DNA of 64,000 bases from assembly GCF_004803635.1 (NCBI RefSeq), contig NZ_SSWX01000005.1:50348-114347 (forward strand), written 5' to 3'. Of the stretch, positions 25,812 through 35,980 are shown one piece after another. Position 1 is the stretch's first letter. Every line of letters begins with the position of its first letter. The DNA is from Lampropedia aestuarii. Lineage in GTDB: Bacteria; Pseudomonadota; Gammaproteobacteria; Burkholderiales; Burkholderiaceae_C. The notes under the pieces were generated by a model, which searched no databases, was not told the origin of the DNA, and saw nothing but the letters and a program-made list of their open reading frames with translations. Made by a program: the position numbers and the translations under genes.

Positions 25812-25950
25812 CAACTAAAGTCGTCTGGTGGCTTTGCTGGGCTGTCGTTAAATTGTAGGCATCGAAAAATATAGCCTGCTGCTTGCGTGAGTGAGTGAGT
25901 ATTTTGCGCAGTGGCCAAGGTGGTTCAGAGTCCTACTAAGGAGACAACAC

Positions 25951-26274
25951 ATGAGTCAGACGGCTACACAGGATCAAGTGATCCAGCGGATACAAAGCAA
26001 CCCGAAGTACCAGCGCTTGCGCAGCGTGCGCAACCGCTTTGCTTGGGTTCTTACGATTTTGATGTTGATTGTGTATTACGGCTATGTGGGCCTCATTGCT
26101 TTTGACAAAGAGCTGCTGGCCAAGCCCATAGGGGCAGGTGTGACTACTTGGGGGATGCCCATTGGCTTGGGCGTCATTCTGTTCACTGTGGTGGTGACTG
26201 GCATTTATGTCTACCGCGCCAATACCGAGTTCGATGCCATTACAGAACAAATCCTCAAGGAGGCACAGCAATGA
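25951..26274 (+). CDS. yjcH: DUF485 membrane protein YjcH
   Basis: This 107-aa protein has two transmembrane helices (about residues 31-52 and 68-92) and the N-terminal [16 protein letters not shown] typical of DUF485. It is almost always encoded directly before the acetate permease gene actP, as here, and is thought to assist it. AAGGAGA lies eight bases before the ATG. The last codons overlap the actP start by 4 bp (ATGA). An upstream in-frame start at 25891 has no Shine-Dalgarno sequence. Confidence 0.92.
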   Translation: MSQTATQDQVIQRIQSNPKYQRLRSVRNRFAWVLTILMLIVYYGYVGLIAFDKELLAKPIGAGVTTWGMPIGLGVILFTVVVTGIYVYRANTEFDAITEQILKEAQQ

Positions 26275-27953
26275 GAACACGCAGCACTATTCCCTATGGG
26301 GCCATTTTGGCACTGGCAACTGCTGCGATCGCAGGCAGCGCGTTTGCCGCTGGCGGTGACTTGGGTGAGTTGAAAAAACAAGCCACCAATTGGACGGCGA
26401 TCACGATGTTCGCCGCTTTTGTGATTGGCACGCTGTGGATCACCAAATGGGCCGCAGGCCGCACCAAGTCGGCCTCGGACTTTTATACGGCCGGCGGCGG
26501 CATTACCGGTTTCCAGAACGGCTTGGCGATTGCGGGCGACTATATGTCCGCGGCGTCATTTCTGGGGATTTCGGCGGCTGTGATGGCCAACGGCTACGAT
26601 GGCTTGATCTACTCGATTGGCTTTTTAGTGGGCTGGCCCATCATCACTTTCCTGATGGCTGAAAAACTGCGCAACTTGGGCAAGTTCACTTTTGCCGACG
26701 TGGCCGGTTACCGCTTCCGCCCCGGTCCAATCCGTGCGTTTGCAGCCTCGGGTACCCTGGTCGTGGTGGCGTTTTATCTGATCGCTCAAATGGTTGGTGC
26801 CGGGCAGTTGATCAAACTGCTGTTTGGCCTGGACTACGTTTACGCAGTGGTGATTGTGGGCATCTTGATGATGGTCTACGTGTTGTTTGGCGGCATGACC
26901 GCCACGACTTGGGTGCAAATCATCAAGGCCTGTTTGCTGCTCTCGGGTGCCAGCTTCATGGCGTTCATGGTCATGAAAAGCTACGGCTTTAGCTTCGAGC
27001 GTTTGTTCCAGGCTTCGGTGGAAGTGAAGCAATCGAACTCCATCATGGGCCCTGGCAACTTCATCAAAGACCCGATTTCTGCGATCAGCTTTGGTATGGC
27101 CTTGATGTTTGGTACCGCTGGCTTGCCACACGTGCTGATGCGTTTCTTCACCGTGCCAAACGCCAAGGAAGCGCGTAAATCCGTGTTCTGGGCCACGACC
27201 TGGATTGGTTACTTCTACATCCTGACCTTCATCATTGGTTTTGGCGCGATTGTGTTCGTCAGCACCAACCCGCTGTTCCTAGATGCGGTCTCCGGCACCT
27301 TGGTGGGCGGCAGCAATATGGCTGCGGTGCATTTGGCTTCGGCAGTCGGCGGCAACGTGTTCCTGGGCTTCATCTCGGCAGTGGCGTTTGCCACGATTTT
27401 GGCGGTGGTCGCTGGCCTGACACTGTCTGGTGCATCAGCGGTCTCGCATGACCTGTATGCGACCGTGTTCAAACAGGGCAAGGCCGATAGCGCCTCTGAG
27501 CTGAAAGTCTCGCGTATTACCACCGTGGTGCTGGGCATTGTCGCTGTGCTGCTGGGCATTGTGTTTGAAAAGCAAAACATCGCATTCATGGTCTCACTGG
27601 CCTTTGCGGTGGCCGCTTCTGCCAACTTTCCGGTGTTGTTCTTGTCGATTTTGTGGAAAGATATGACCACCCGTGGGGCGGTAGTGGGTGGTTTCCTGGG
27701 CCTGATTTCCTCGGTGGTGCTGACGATTCTGTCGCCCTCGGTGTGGGAGGCGGTATTTCATCATCCAGCTGGCTCTGCGCCATTCCCGTATGCTTCACCT
27801 ACGGTGTTCTCGATGACACTGGCCTTTGTCGGTATCTGGTTCTTCTCGATCACTGACAAGAGTGCCCGTGCTGCTCAAGACCGTGCTGCATTCCCTGCGC
27901 AGTTGGTGCGTTCCGAGACTGGTTTGGGAGCAGCCAAAGCCTCATCGCATTGA
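26271..27953 (+). CDS. actP: Cation/acetate symporter ActP
   Basis: This 560-aa sodium:solute symporter family protein has a cleavable-looking N-terminal segment ([10 protein letters not shown]...AGSAFA), then about 13 helices. Family blocks are [49 protein letters not shown] and [22 protein letters not shown]. It takes up acetate and other short monocarboxylates with a cation. AAGGAGG precedes the ATG. It forms a unit with yjcH, and acs follows after 134 bp containing a hairpin. Confidence 0.95.
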   Translation: MRTRSTIPYGAILALATAAIAGSAFAAGGDLGELKKQATNWTAITMFAAFVIGTLWITKWAAGRTKSASDFYTAGGGITGFQNGLAIAGDYMSAASFLGISAAVMANGYDGLIYSIGFLVGWPIITFLMAEKLRNLGKFTFADVAGYRFRPGPIRAFAASGTLVVVAFYLIAQMVGAGQLIKLLFGLDYVYAVVIVGILMMVYVLFGGMTATTWVQIIKACLLLSGASFMAFMVMKSYGFSFERLFQASVEVKQSNSIMGPGNFIKDPISAISFGMALMFGTAGLPHVLMRFFTVPNAKEARKSVFWATTWIGYFYILTFIIGFGAIVFVSTNPLFLDAVSGTLVGGSNMAAVHLASAVGGNVFLGFISAVAFATILAVVAGLTLSGASAVSHDLYATVFKQGKADSASELKVSRITTVVLGIVAVLLGIVFEKQNIAFMVSLAFAVAASANFPVLFLSILWKDMTTRGAVVGGFLGLISSVVLTILSPSVWEAVFHHPAGSAPFPYASPTVFSMTLAFVGIWFFSITDKSARAAQDRAAFPAQLVRSETGLGAAKASSH

Positions 27954-28020
27954 TCCATGCGGGTTGCAGGTCCAAGCCACGGCTTGGATCTGTGCAATTT
28001 GATGCATAGTGGTTCAACAG

Positions 28021-28042
28021 CGGGTGGTGTCAGCACCACCCG
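28021..28042 (+). terminator. Hairpin between actP and acs
   Basis: A perfect stem CGGGTGGTG/CACCACCCG with tetraloop TCAG is followed by a T-rich stretch (TTTAGTTTGTTTTT) about 10 bases on. It may terminate or attenuate yjcH-actP transcription, or protect its 3' end, before acs. A smaller CCAAGCC/GGCTTGG hairpin lies at 27972-27987. Confidence 0.55.
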
Positions 28043-28087
28043 TTGGCGCTTTAGTTTGTTTTTATCATGTTAGGGAGAGACTCAACC

Positions 28088-30034
28088 ATGAGCAAAGATG
28101 TGTACCCAGTCAATCCAGCGCTGGCCGGTCCCACGACCATTACGCCCGAGCAGTACCAAGCGATGTACGAGGAGTCTGTCAAAGACCCGAATGCATTCTG
28201 GGGGAAAATTGCCAAGCGTTTGCAATGGTTTAAAGAGCCCACCATCATCAAAGACACCAGCTTTGATGTCGACAATTTCCACACACGTTGGTTTGCTGAC
28301 GGTGAAATCAACGTCAGCGTCAACTGCTTGGACCGCCATCTGGACAAGCGCGGCGACAAAGTCGCGATTCTGTGGGAGCCCGATGACCCGCAGGCAGCCG
28401 CGCAAAAAATCACCTACCGCCAGCTGTACGAGCGCGTGTGCAAATTAGGCAACGCCTTGCGCAAACTTGGCGTTGGCAAAGGCGACCGTGTGACGGTGTA
28501 TATGCCGATGGTGCCGGATGCAGCAGTGGCCTTGCTGGCCTGCGCGCGTATTGGCGCGATCCACAATGTCGTGTTTGGTGGTTTCTCGCCAGGCTCAGTG
28601 GCCGATCGGGTGCGCGATAGCAACGCCAAGGTCATCATCACCGCCGATGAAGGCCTGCGTGCCGGTCGCAAAGTGCCGCTCAAGGCCAACGTCGATGCCG
28701 CGCTGCAAGCCGAAGGCACGGACACTGTGACCAATGTGATTGTGCTCAAGCACACCGGGGGTGCAGTGGCCATGCAAGACGGCCGCGATATCTGGTTGCA
28801 CGAGGTCACAGCCAATGAGCCAGCCGAGTGCGCGCCCGAGCGCATGCAGGCCGAAGACCCGCTGTTTATCCTCTACACCTCCGGCTCGACCGGCAAACCC
28901 AAAGGCGTGGTGCATTCCACGGCAGGTTATTTGGTGCATGCCAGTTTCAGCCACGAGACGGTGTTTGACTTGCGCGAAGAAGACATTTACTGGTGCACGG
29001 CCGATGTGGGCTGGGTCACCGGCCACAGCTACATCGTATACGGCCCGCTGGCCAATGGCGCGACATCCCTGATGTTTGAAGGCGTGCCAAGCTACCCCGA
29101 CGCCTCGCGCTTCTGGCAAGTCGTAGACAAGCACCAGGTGACGATTTTCTACACCGCGCCAACCGCGATCCGTGCGTTGATGCGCGATGGCGATGAGTGG
29201 GTGAAAAAGACCTCGCGCGCTTCCTTGCGCGTGCTGGGCTCGGTCGGCGAGCCGATCAACCCCGAGGCATGGCGCTGGTACCACGACGTGGTCGGCGGCG
29301 GTAAACTGCCCATTGTTGACACTTGGTGGCAAACCGAAACAGGCGGCTTCATGATCACGCCGCTGCCAGGCGCAACCGATCTCAAGCCAGGCTCGGCCAG
29401 CAAACCGTTTTTTGGTGTCCAGCCCGCTTTGGTGGATGCCGAGGGCAAATTCATAGAGGGAGAGGGAGAGGGCAACCTCGTCATCGTAGATTCCTGGCCA
29501 GGTCAGGCCCGTACCGTGTTTGGTGACCACCAGCGTTTTATTGACACCTACTTCAAGGCCTATCCAGGCATGTACTTCACCGGTGACGGCTGCCGCCGCG
29601 ACGCCGATGGCTACTACTGGATTACTGGCCGTGTTGACGATGTCATCAACGTCAGTGGCCACCGCATTGGCACGGCTGAGCTTGAGAGCGCGCTGGTATC
29701 GCACGACAAAGTGGCAGAAGCCGCAGCCGTGGGCTACCCGCACGACCTCAAAGGCCAGGGCATTTACGTATACGTCACTTTGGTGGCAGGTTTGGAGGGC
29801 TCAGACGAGCTCAAGAAAGAGCTGATCGCCCATGTCCGTAAGGTCATTGGGCCGATCGCCACACCAGACCATTTGCAATGGGCGCCCGCCTTGCCCAAAA
29901 CCCGCTCGGGCAAGATCATGCGCCGCATTTTGCGCAAGATTGCCGAAAACGCGCCTGACCAGCTGGGCGATACCAGCACTTTGGCCGATCCAGCTGTCGT
30001 TGATACGTTGGTGGTTGAGCGTTTGAATACCTGA
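28088..30034 (+). CDS. acs: Acetyl-CoA synthetase
   Basis: This 648-aa AMP-forming ligase converts acetate, ATP and CoA to acetyl-CoA. Core motifs are P-loop [11 protein letters not shown] near residue 263, [28 protein letters not shown], and the C-terminal catalytic lysine in RSGKIMRR, which falls exactly at residue 609. That lysine is the site acetylated by Pat-type enzymes in other bacteria. ATG 28088 follows GGGAGAG. Its neighbours are the acetate permease upstream and the acetate-type regulators downstream. A MITE-like element begins nine bases after the stop. Confidence 0.97.
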   Translation: MSKDVYPVNPALAGPTTITPEQYQAMYEESVKDPNAFWGKIAKRLQWFKEPTIIKDTSFDVDNFHTRWFADGEINVSVNCLDRHLDKRGDKVAILWEPDDPQAAAQKITYRQLYERVCKLGNALRKLGVGKGDRVTVYMPMVPDAAVALLACARIGAIHNVVFGGFSPGSVADRVRDSNAKVIITADEGLRAGRKVPLKANVDAALQAEGTDTVTNVIVLKHTGGAVAMQDGRDIWLHEVTANEPAECAPERMQAEDPLFILYTSGSTGKPKGVVHSTAGYLVHASFSHETVFDLREEDIYWCTADVGWVTGHSYIVYGPLANGATSLMFEGVPSYPDASRFWQVVDKHQVTIFYTAPTAIRALMRDGDEWVKKTSRASLRVLGSVGEPINPEAWRWYHDVVGGGKLPIVDTWWQTETGGFMITPLPGATDLKPGSASKPFFGVQPALVDAEGKFIEGEGEGNLVIVDSWPGQARTVFGDHQRFIDTYFKAYPGMYFTGDGCRRDADGYYWITGRVDDVINVSGHRIGTAELESALVSHDKVAEAAAVGYPHDLKGQGIYVYVTLVAGLEGSDELKKELIAHVRKVIGPIATPDHLQWAPALPKTRSGKIMRRILRKIAENAPDQLGDTSTLADPAVVDTLVVERLNT

Positions 30035-30042
30035 ACCACTTA

Positions 30043-30166
30043 GAGCCTGTTCCCAACCTCCACGCAGCCGCGCTGAAGCCCAAAAGGATGCAATGCGCGG
30101 CAACAGACGCCTGGCGCTGCCTCTTTTTGTGCCTTGCGCGACTGCGTGGAGATGGGGCACAGGCGC
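30043..30166 (-). repeat. Short MITE-like repeat after acs, with TTA flanks
   Basis: This 124-bp element has inverted ends GAGCCTGTTCCCAACCTCC and (inverted) GCGCCTGTGCCCCATCTCC, both running into CACGCAG. It is flanked by TTA at 30040-30042 and 30167-30169. Internally it matches the 263-bp copy at 44860 in reverse orientation but lacks about half the interior. A second repeat end (GATCGTAAGCACGTTC then TTA) follows at 30170-30188. Confidence 0.8.
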
Positions 30167-30262
30167 TTAGATCGTAAGCACGTTCTTAGAACATTGGTGG
30201 GCCAATCGGCATGGGTAGTCTCACATTGAGGGGGAGATTGCCGTCGATGGCCATTTTGACAG

Positions 30263-30296
30263 CCCACAAGGCTTAGGTCTTGTGGGTTTTTTTTCT
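30263..30296 (+). terminator. Strong Rho-independent terminator
   Basis: CCCACAAG (30263-30270) / CTTGTGGG (30279-30286) with an 8-nt loop is followed directly by a run of eight or nine T. It lies 230 bp after the acs stop, with the MITE in between, so it is probably the original acs terminator displaced by the insertion. The remainder of the gap up to 30743 contains only unsupported small ORFs. Confidence 0.88.
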
Positions 30297-30743
30297 TGCT
30301 CGCGCCGCGCAGTTTGAGCTGCCACTGTAGAGGGCTGGCAGCACCATGTGACACACCAAGACCGCCCTGGCTTTCTGCGCTGTCGGGGGCGCAATGGGGC
30401 TAGGCGGCGCCCAGAATTGGCTGCACTGCAAGACACCGGCTAAGGGCGATCCAGCGGGTGGTCGTCATTAGAATCGATTGCGCGGCCAACTGCCTAGCCG
30501 TTATGATGCTTGGGCCTGCGCGCGAGCGCACCTTCTTGGGGCATGTTGGCGGCATGCTTGCCGCTTTGCCATGCCGGCCAATAGGCAACAGCATGGCGCT
30601 GGTTGCTGCGCCACCAGCGTATGGACTATGCGCAACTGGTGAAGGCCGCCAGCCTGGTCTGCTTTGAGACTTTGCGCAGGTGTCAAGTGTGCTGCGAAGC
30701 CTCTTTTTGCATGGCTTCATGACAATAACAGACAAGAGAATCT

Positions 30744-31382
30744 ATGCCCACGTTTTTGATTGCCGACGACCATCCGCTGTTTCGGGATGCGCTGCGCACG
30801 GCTGTGCTCAAGGCCTGGCCAGAGGCAGTCATCCATGAGGCCGACCATGTCCAGGCGCTTTACCAACTGGTTGAGCTTCACCACGATGCCGACTTGCTGT
30901 TATTGGATTTGAGCATGCCGGGCAGCTCCGGCTTTGATCCGCTGGTACATATCCGCGCGCGCCACCCGCAATTGCCGGTGGTGATGGTCTCGGGCCATGA
31001 AGATGCGCAATTGATGCGCCGCGCGATGGAGCATGGCGCGTTTGGCTATATTCCGAAGTCCTCCGATCTGGCCACGCTTGGCCAAGCGCTCAGTACGGTG
31101 CTCGATGGGGAACCCTGGTTTCTACCGCAGGCTTTGGACCAGCACACGCCCAGCATCAGCGAGCAAGAGCGCCAAGTCGCTGCCCGCATGGCCGAGCTGA
31201 CGCCGCAGCAAGCCAAGGTGTTGCAGATGGTGGCCGCTGGCTTGTTGAATAAGCAAATTGCCCATGATCTGGGCACTTCCGAGGCCACTGTCAAAGCACA
31301 TATGTCAGCGGTGCTGCGCAAATTGGGGGCGACCAATCGAACGGAAGCGGTGTCGATGGCGCACCGTTTGGATCTGCATTAA
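30744..31382 (+). CDS. crbR: LuxR-family response regulator, CrbR-like
   Basis: This 212-aa protein has a receiver domain (IADDHPLFRDAL, Asp55 in LLLLDLSMPG, Lys105 in YIPKSS). A LuxR-type helix-turn-helix follows at about 148-205 (LTPQQAKVLQMVAAGLLNKQIAHDLGTSEATVKAHMSAVLRKLGA). It is convergent with a giant SSF-domain sensor kinase and lies next to acs and actP. In pseudomonads and vibrios the CrbS/CrbR pair activates acs, so the same role is inferred here. The start at ATG 30744 has AAGAGAA upstream. Confidence 0.82.
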   Translation: MPTFLIADDHPLFRDALRTAVLKAWPEAVIHEADHVQALYQLVELHHDADLLLLDLSMPGSSGFDPLVHIRARHPQLPVVMVSGHEDAQLMRRAMEHGAFGYIPKSSDLATLGQALSTVLDGEPWFLPQALDQHTPSISEQERQVAARMAELTPQQAKVLQMVAAGLLNKQIAHDLGTSEATVKAHMSAVLRKLGATNRTEAVSMAHRLDLH

Positions 31383-31413
31383 GCCGTGCTTTGAATACCT
31401 GTTGAGCGGGCGA

Positions 31414-34400
31414 TCAAAGCGCCTTGCGCGCAGCCATTGCCATTAAAAAGGCGCGCAGTGCCGCCGGTTTGACCGGTTTGGTCAGCACCGTGACCTGCTG
31501 CTCGCCCGCCCGTTGTTTGAGCGCGTCGCTGCCATCGGCGGTGATGAGCGCCGCAGGGACCTCGGGCCGCAGCTGTTGCAATTGGGCAATCGCGCCCAGT
31601 CCGTCAACGCGGTCGTAGAGGTGGAAGTCAACCAGAAAGCAATGCAGCTGTGGCGCTTGCTGTGCGAACTGCACAGCTTGGTCAATATCGCTGGCCAGTA
31701 AACAGCCCACTTGCCAGCGCGAGAGCAGCATGTGCATGCCTTGCAGTATGTCGGGGTCATTGTCCAGACACAGCACGACGAGGCCAGTCAAACCAAGTGC
31801 GCTGGGGCTGGAGGTGGGGGCATTGCCCACAGTGCTATTGGCCGCGACCACCTGTGACGTGGTGCGCGCGAGGCTGGCTTTTGGGGGCGCTGTGCTGGCT
31901 TGTACAGCAATGGCAAACACGCTGCCTTTGCCGGGGCGCGACTGCGCTTGCAGGCGGTGGTCTAGCAAGCGCGCAATGCGCTGGCAAATCGACAGGCCCA
32001 GGCCCAGGCCCCGACCGTCCCAGTCGAACACCTGTTGGTAGCGGTGGAACTCCTCATAAATGCGCGCCAGATGCACCTCGGGAATGCCGGGGCCAGTGTC
32101 CCATACTTGCAGCAATAGCTCGCTGGGGGCCCCATTTTTGCCGTGGCGCTGGCGTGCACCCATCAAAACACCGCCGCTTTGGGTGAAACGCAAGGCATTG
32201 GCGACGAAGTTTTGCAGCACGCGGCGCAGCAGGCGCGCATCGCTGCGCACCCAAAGGGGCTCTGCAGAACGCGGCACAGCCAGGCGCCATCGCAACTGGC
32301 GCTTGGCTGCTAGGGGCGCATACTGGGCATGCAATTCCTGCAAAATCGGCAACAGGTCGAACGTCTCGATCTTGGCTTGCAATGCGCCCGCATCCAAACG
32401 GGAAATATCCAGGATACCGTCCAGCAAATCTTCGGCTGCATGCAGCGCGGTATCGACCCGCTCGGCCAGGTAACGCATTTGTTGGGGTTTGGTTTCGTCG
32501 TGCAGCGCAGACGCAAACAACCGCGCCGCATGGATGGGCTGCAATACGTCGTGGCTGATGGCTGTCAGGTAGCGCGAGCGCGACTCCTGGATAACGGCGA
32601 CCTCGCGTGAGCGTTCGGCCACGCGTTGCTCCAAGGTTTCATTGATCTCGCGCAATTCGCGCTCGGCCTGTTTGAGGCTGCTGATATTGCTGTAGCTGGT
32701 GACATAGCCGCCATGCGGCAGCGGATGGCCGCGCATTTCAATGACCCGGCCATCCTGTAGCGCTCGCTCGTAGGTGTAGCTGCGACCCGCGCGCATCAGC
32801 TCAATGCGTTTGTGCACTTCGGCATCGATATTGCTGGCAATCGGTACAGGTGCAGTCAGGCCGAGCGGGTTGTGCTTGAGGTTGTGGGCAATCAGGCGCG
32901 CCACTTCCTGGCCGATATACAGCATGCCTGCCGGGTAGTTGAACAACTGCTGGTAGCGCTGGTTCCAGGCGACCAGGCGCATGTGTGCATCGATCACGCT
33001 CACACCTGGATCAATGTTCTCCAGCGTGGCCAGTAGCAGCTCTCGGTTAAAGCGCAGTTCTTGGCCTGCTTCATCGAGGACCGAGACAATCGCGGCCAGC
33101 TCCAGGCCCGAGCCTTGCAAGGTGCGTGTCATCACCAGACGCGCTGAAGAGGCGCCTACCGCGCCCACCAGGAGCAGCTCGGTGAAATGCAGCCAGGTCC
33201 GGTCGGCCGGCACTTGGCCTTGCAATGACTGGCCGAGTTTTTCGGCATGCTGGGCAAAGGCCCGCGCAGCCGCATCAGCGCCGACGATGTGGCTGGCGAC
33301 CATCTGCAAATCATGCACATGCAGGCGATTGAGGCCGGGCGAGAGCTCGTCGAGCTGCAGGTGAGGCGTTTTCGGGGCCAGGAATGGCTGGGCCTGCATT
33401 TGCTCGCTCAAACTGGGCTGGTGGCGCAACGACACCACCACCATGGTGGCGATATTGGCCAGCAACGACCAGAATGTGCCATGCGAGAGTGAATCCCAGC
33501 CCACACTGCCAAACAGGTGGTAGGGCCGCAGCCAGCTGATGCCCCATGGCCCTGTGGCAATCCAGTCAGCGCCAATCCAGCCAATCTCGGCCAAATTGGG
33601 CAGAAACAAGGTGTAGGCCCATAGCGCAAAGCCAGCGAGCAAACCGGCTTCGACGCCTTTGCGGCTGGCAGACTGCCAATACAGGCCCGAGATCAAGGCC
33701 GGTGCAAACTGCGCCACCGCGGCAAACGACATCAAGCCAAAGCTGGCCAGTTGCACTTGGCTGCCGACGCCGCGTGAATAGCCGTAAGCCATCAGGCCTA
33801 GTAAGACAATGGCTGCGCGTCGCACCCACAGCACGGTGGCAGCCGTGCTGCCACGGCTGGCCGCTTGTTGTGACCAGCGCCAGCGCAGCAGCACAGGCAT
33901 CACCAAGTCATTGCTGACCATGTTTGACAAGGCCACGCTGACCACAATCACCATGCCAGTCGCTGCAGAAAAACCGCCGATGTAGGCCAGCAGCGCCAGG
34001 CTGTTGTGGTTCAGCGCCAGTGGCAAGGCCAGCACGTAGTTATCAGGTGCCATACTGCCTTGCGGGCCAAATTGGGTCAGACCTGCAGCGGCAATTGGCA
34101 AGACCATGGCGCTGATGATGACCAGATACGCGCCAAACCACCAACGTGCTTTTTGAATATCGCGTAAATCACCGCATTCGACCACGGCCACATGGAACTG
34201 CCTGGGCAGGCAGATGATGGCGGCAAACGCCAGAATGGTTTGCGCGACAAAGCCAATCGGGGCGGTGTTGTGAATCAGGTGGCTGATTGCTTGCGTGGCA
34301 GACGCTGGCTCTGGCCGCTCTGAGAGCCAGAGCAGCGCAAAAATACCAACGGCCACCAAGGCCACCAGCTTGACAATCGATTCCAGCGCCACGGCCAGCA

Positions 34401-34962
34401 TCAGACCGGGGCGGTGTTCGGTGGCGTTGACCTGGCGTGTGCCAAACAAAATCGCAAACAAGGCCATGATGGCTGCGACGTAGAACGCCGGATCGCCCCA
34501 GGTGCTGGGGCTGATGTCGATGTCGGCCAAAATGGCCAAGCTGGAGACTACGGCTTTGTACTGCAATGCCAGGTAAGGCACCGCAGCGACCAGGGCAATC
34601 AAGGTAATCAGCGCGGCCAGCCGCTGCGAGCGGCCAAAGCGTGAGGCGACAAAATCGGCCAGCGAGACGGTGTTGTGGTTGCGCGCAATCAGTGCCAGGC
34701 GCTCGATCATGCGCCAGCCAAACAGGTACATCAGCAGCGGGCCTAAATAAATCGGCAAGTAACCCAGACCGTAGCGAGCCGCTGTGCCGACTGCGCCATA
34801 AAAAGTCCAGGACGAGCAATACACGGCCAGTGCCAGGCTGTAGATGATGGGGCGCACTTTAGGGCGCTGCAGTATATCGGCGTGGCGGTCGCCCAGCCAG
34901 GCGACCGTGAACAACGTGCCTGCATACAGCAGAGAAACAAGGATGACCCCAATGGGCAGCAT
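31414..34962 (-). CDS. crbS: Hybrid sensor kinase with sodium:solute-symporter domain, CrbS-like
   Basis: This 1182-aa protein has an N-terminal SSF transporter-like domain of about 13 helices (1-510), a linker with a possible STAC-type region, and a PAS domain at about 645-765 (NIDPGVSVIDAHMRLVAWNQRY). HisKA follows with His804 in AISHDVLQPIHAARLF, then HATPase (DTGPGIP near 955, GRGLGLGLSI near 983) and a C-terminal receiver with Asp1112 in FLVDFHLYD. This is the CrbS/PrlS architecture, in which a transporter domain senses or couples to a substrate such as acetate. It is convergent with crbR, with 31 bp between the stops. No terminator is obvious between them. Confidence 0.9.
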   Translation of the reverse strand: MLPIGVILVSLLYAGTLFTVAWLGDRHADILQRPKVRPIIYSLALAVYCSSWTFYGAVGTAARYGLGYLPIYLGPLLMYLFGWRMIERLALIARNHNTVSLADFVASRFGRSQRLAALITLIALVAAVPYLALQYKAVVSSLAILADIDISPSTWGDPAFYVAAIMALFAILFGTRQVNATEHRPGLMLAVALESIVKLVALVAVGIFALLWLSERPEPASATQAISHLIHNTAPIGFVAQTILAFAAIICLPRQFHVAVVECGDLRDIQKARWWFGAYLVIISAMVLPIAAAGLTQFGPQGSMAPDNYVLALPLALNHNSLALLAYIGGFSAATGMVIVVSVALSNMVSNDLVMPVLLRWRWSQQAASRGSTAATVLWVRRAAIVLLGLMAYGYSRGVGSQVQLASFGLMSFAAVAQFAPALISGLYWQSASRKGVEAGLLAGFALWAYTLFLPNLAEIGWIGADWIATGPWGISWLRPYHLFGSVGWDSLSHGTFWSLLANIATMVVVSLRHQPSLSEQMQAQPFLAPKTPHLQLDELSPGLNRLHVHDLQMVASHIVGADAAARAFAQHAEKLGQSLQGQVPADRTWLHFTELLLVGAVGASSARLVMTRTLQGSGLELAAIVSVLDEAGQELRFNRELLLATLENIDPGVSVIDAHMRLVAWNQRYQQLFNYPAGMLYIGQEVARLIAHNLKHNPLGLTAPVPIASNIDAEVHKRIELMRAGRSYTYERALQDGRVIEMRGHPLPHGGYVTSYSNISSLKQAERELREINETLEQRVAERSREVAVIQESRSRYLTAISHDVLQPIHAARLFASALHDETKPQQMRYLAERVDTALHAAEDLLDGILDISRLDAGALQAKIETFDLLPILQELHAQYAPLAAKRQLRWRLAVPRSAEPLWVRSDARLLRRVLQNFVANALRFTQSGGVLMGARQRHGKNGAPSELLLQVWDTGPGIPEVHLARIYEEFHRYQQVFDWDGRGLGLGLSICQRIARLLDHRLQAQSRPGKGSVFAIAVQASTAPPKASLARTTSQVVAANSTVGNAPTSSPSALGLTGLVVLCLDNDPDILQGMHMLLSRWQVGCLLASDIDQAVQFAQQAPQLHCFLVDFHLYDRVDGLGAIAQLQQLRPEVPAALITADGSDALKQRAGEQQVTVLTKPVKPAALRAFLMAMAARKAL

Positions 34963-35243
34963 GGCGTGGTTTGGCTAAATTGGCTTAAGGTCAGGGCAGG
35001 TTGGGGCGGCAATACCGGTCGGGGCCGCACTGCCACATGCGCCCATGCATCGTACCAGCGGCGCATGCTTGCACGAGGGTCTTGGAGGCGTATTGTCAAA
35101 CTCCGTTGCCGACATGGTCAAGCGCGCTGGTGGTATCCTGCGGGCCGCGCATGCGGGTGACAAGCCATCTGCGTGCTTGAATTGGAGCGGCCAGGTGCAA
35201 GCCTGCGCGGCTTTGGCTCGCTTTATTGACTGGTTTTTGTGTG

Positions 35244-35696
35244 ATGTTCCTGTTCGATCCGATGGTTTGGGTATTGCTGGCGATTGCTGCGCTGGGCATC
35301 ATCAGCCACAACACGGCTGTGACCGTGGCCATGCTGATTTTGCTCGTGGTGCGTTTGACGCCCTTGAGCCAGTTTTTTCCCTGGATTGAAAAAAACGGCC
35401 TCACGATTGGCATTATCGTGCTGCTGGTAGGTGTCATGGCACCCATTGCCAGTGGCAAGATTGGTCTTGACGATTTGCTGCGCTCTTTTACCCAATGGCC
35501 GTCCTTGCTGGCGATTGTGGTCGGCATTGGCGTGGCCTGGCTGGGAGGGCGCGGTGTGCCTTTGATGATGGGCCAGCCTGGCTTGGTGCCCGGTTTGATG
35601 ATTGGCACTGTGATAGGGGTTGCGTTGTTCAAAGGCGTGCCGGTTGGCCCCTTGATTGCTGCTGGCATTTTGGCGGTACTGATGGGCAAGTGGTAG
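35244..35696 (+). CDS. DUF441 (YeaL-type) membrane protein
   Basis: This 150-aa, very hydrophobic protein has four to five helices: a start of [45 protein letters not shown], and [41 protein letters not shown]. These blocks are characteristic of DUF441 proteins, whose function is unknown. ATG 35244, GTG 35241 and TTG 35226 are all possible starts; none has a strong Shine-Dalgarno sequence. The upstream gap 34963-35243 holds the divergent crbS promoter region without recognisable boxes. Confidence 0.88.
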   Translation: MFLFDPMVWVLLAIAALGIISHNTAVTVAMLILLVVRLTPLSQFFPWIEKNGLTIGIIVLLVGVMAPIASGKIGLDDLLRSFTQWPSLLAIVVGIGVAWLGGRGVPLMMGQPGLVPGLMIGTVIGVALFKGVPVGPLIAAGILAVLMGKW

Positions 35697-35980
35697 AGCC
35701 AATGGGTCTATGTGGCTGCGGGTAAACCATGATCTGACTCGGTCTGTGAGGGCCAGATCGACACGTTCTCGCTCAAGATTCATTGAAATCTAAGCTAACT
35801 GAGGTAACAATACTGGGTTGCCGTCTGCACAAGCGTGCTTTTTGGGCGCCATGTTGTGGTGTTCGGCAGCTGTGGATATTGTTTTGTATGGGTGCATGAG
35901 GCGCTTGCTGCGCTGACTGTGGGAATCACTTTGGGGCCTAGTGCCCTGTCACCGACTCACTTGAAGAACTAGGAACTGCC

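Noticed and set aside
28595-29743. Minus-strand ORF of 382 codons opposite acs
   Set aside because: Shadow of acs with no start signal or domain.
30400-30735. Minus-strand ORF of 111 codons in the acs-crbR gap
   Set aside because: No Shine-Dalgarno sequence, no recognisable domain and no similarity to a known small protein; kept as unsupported.
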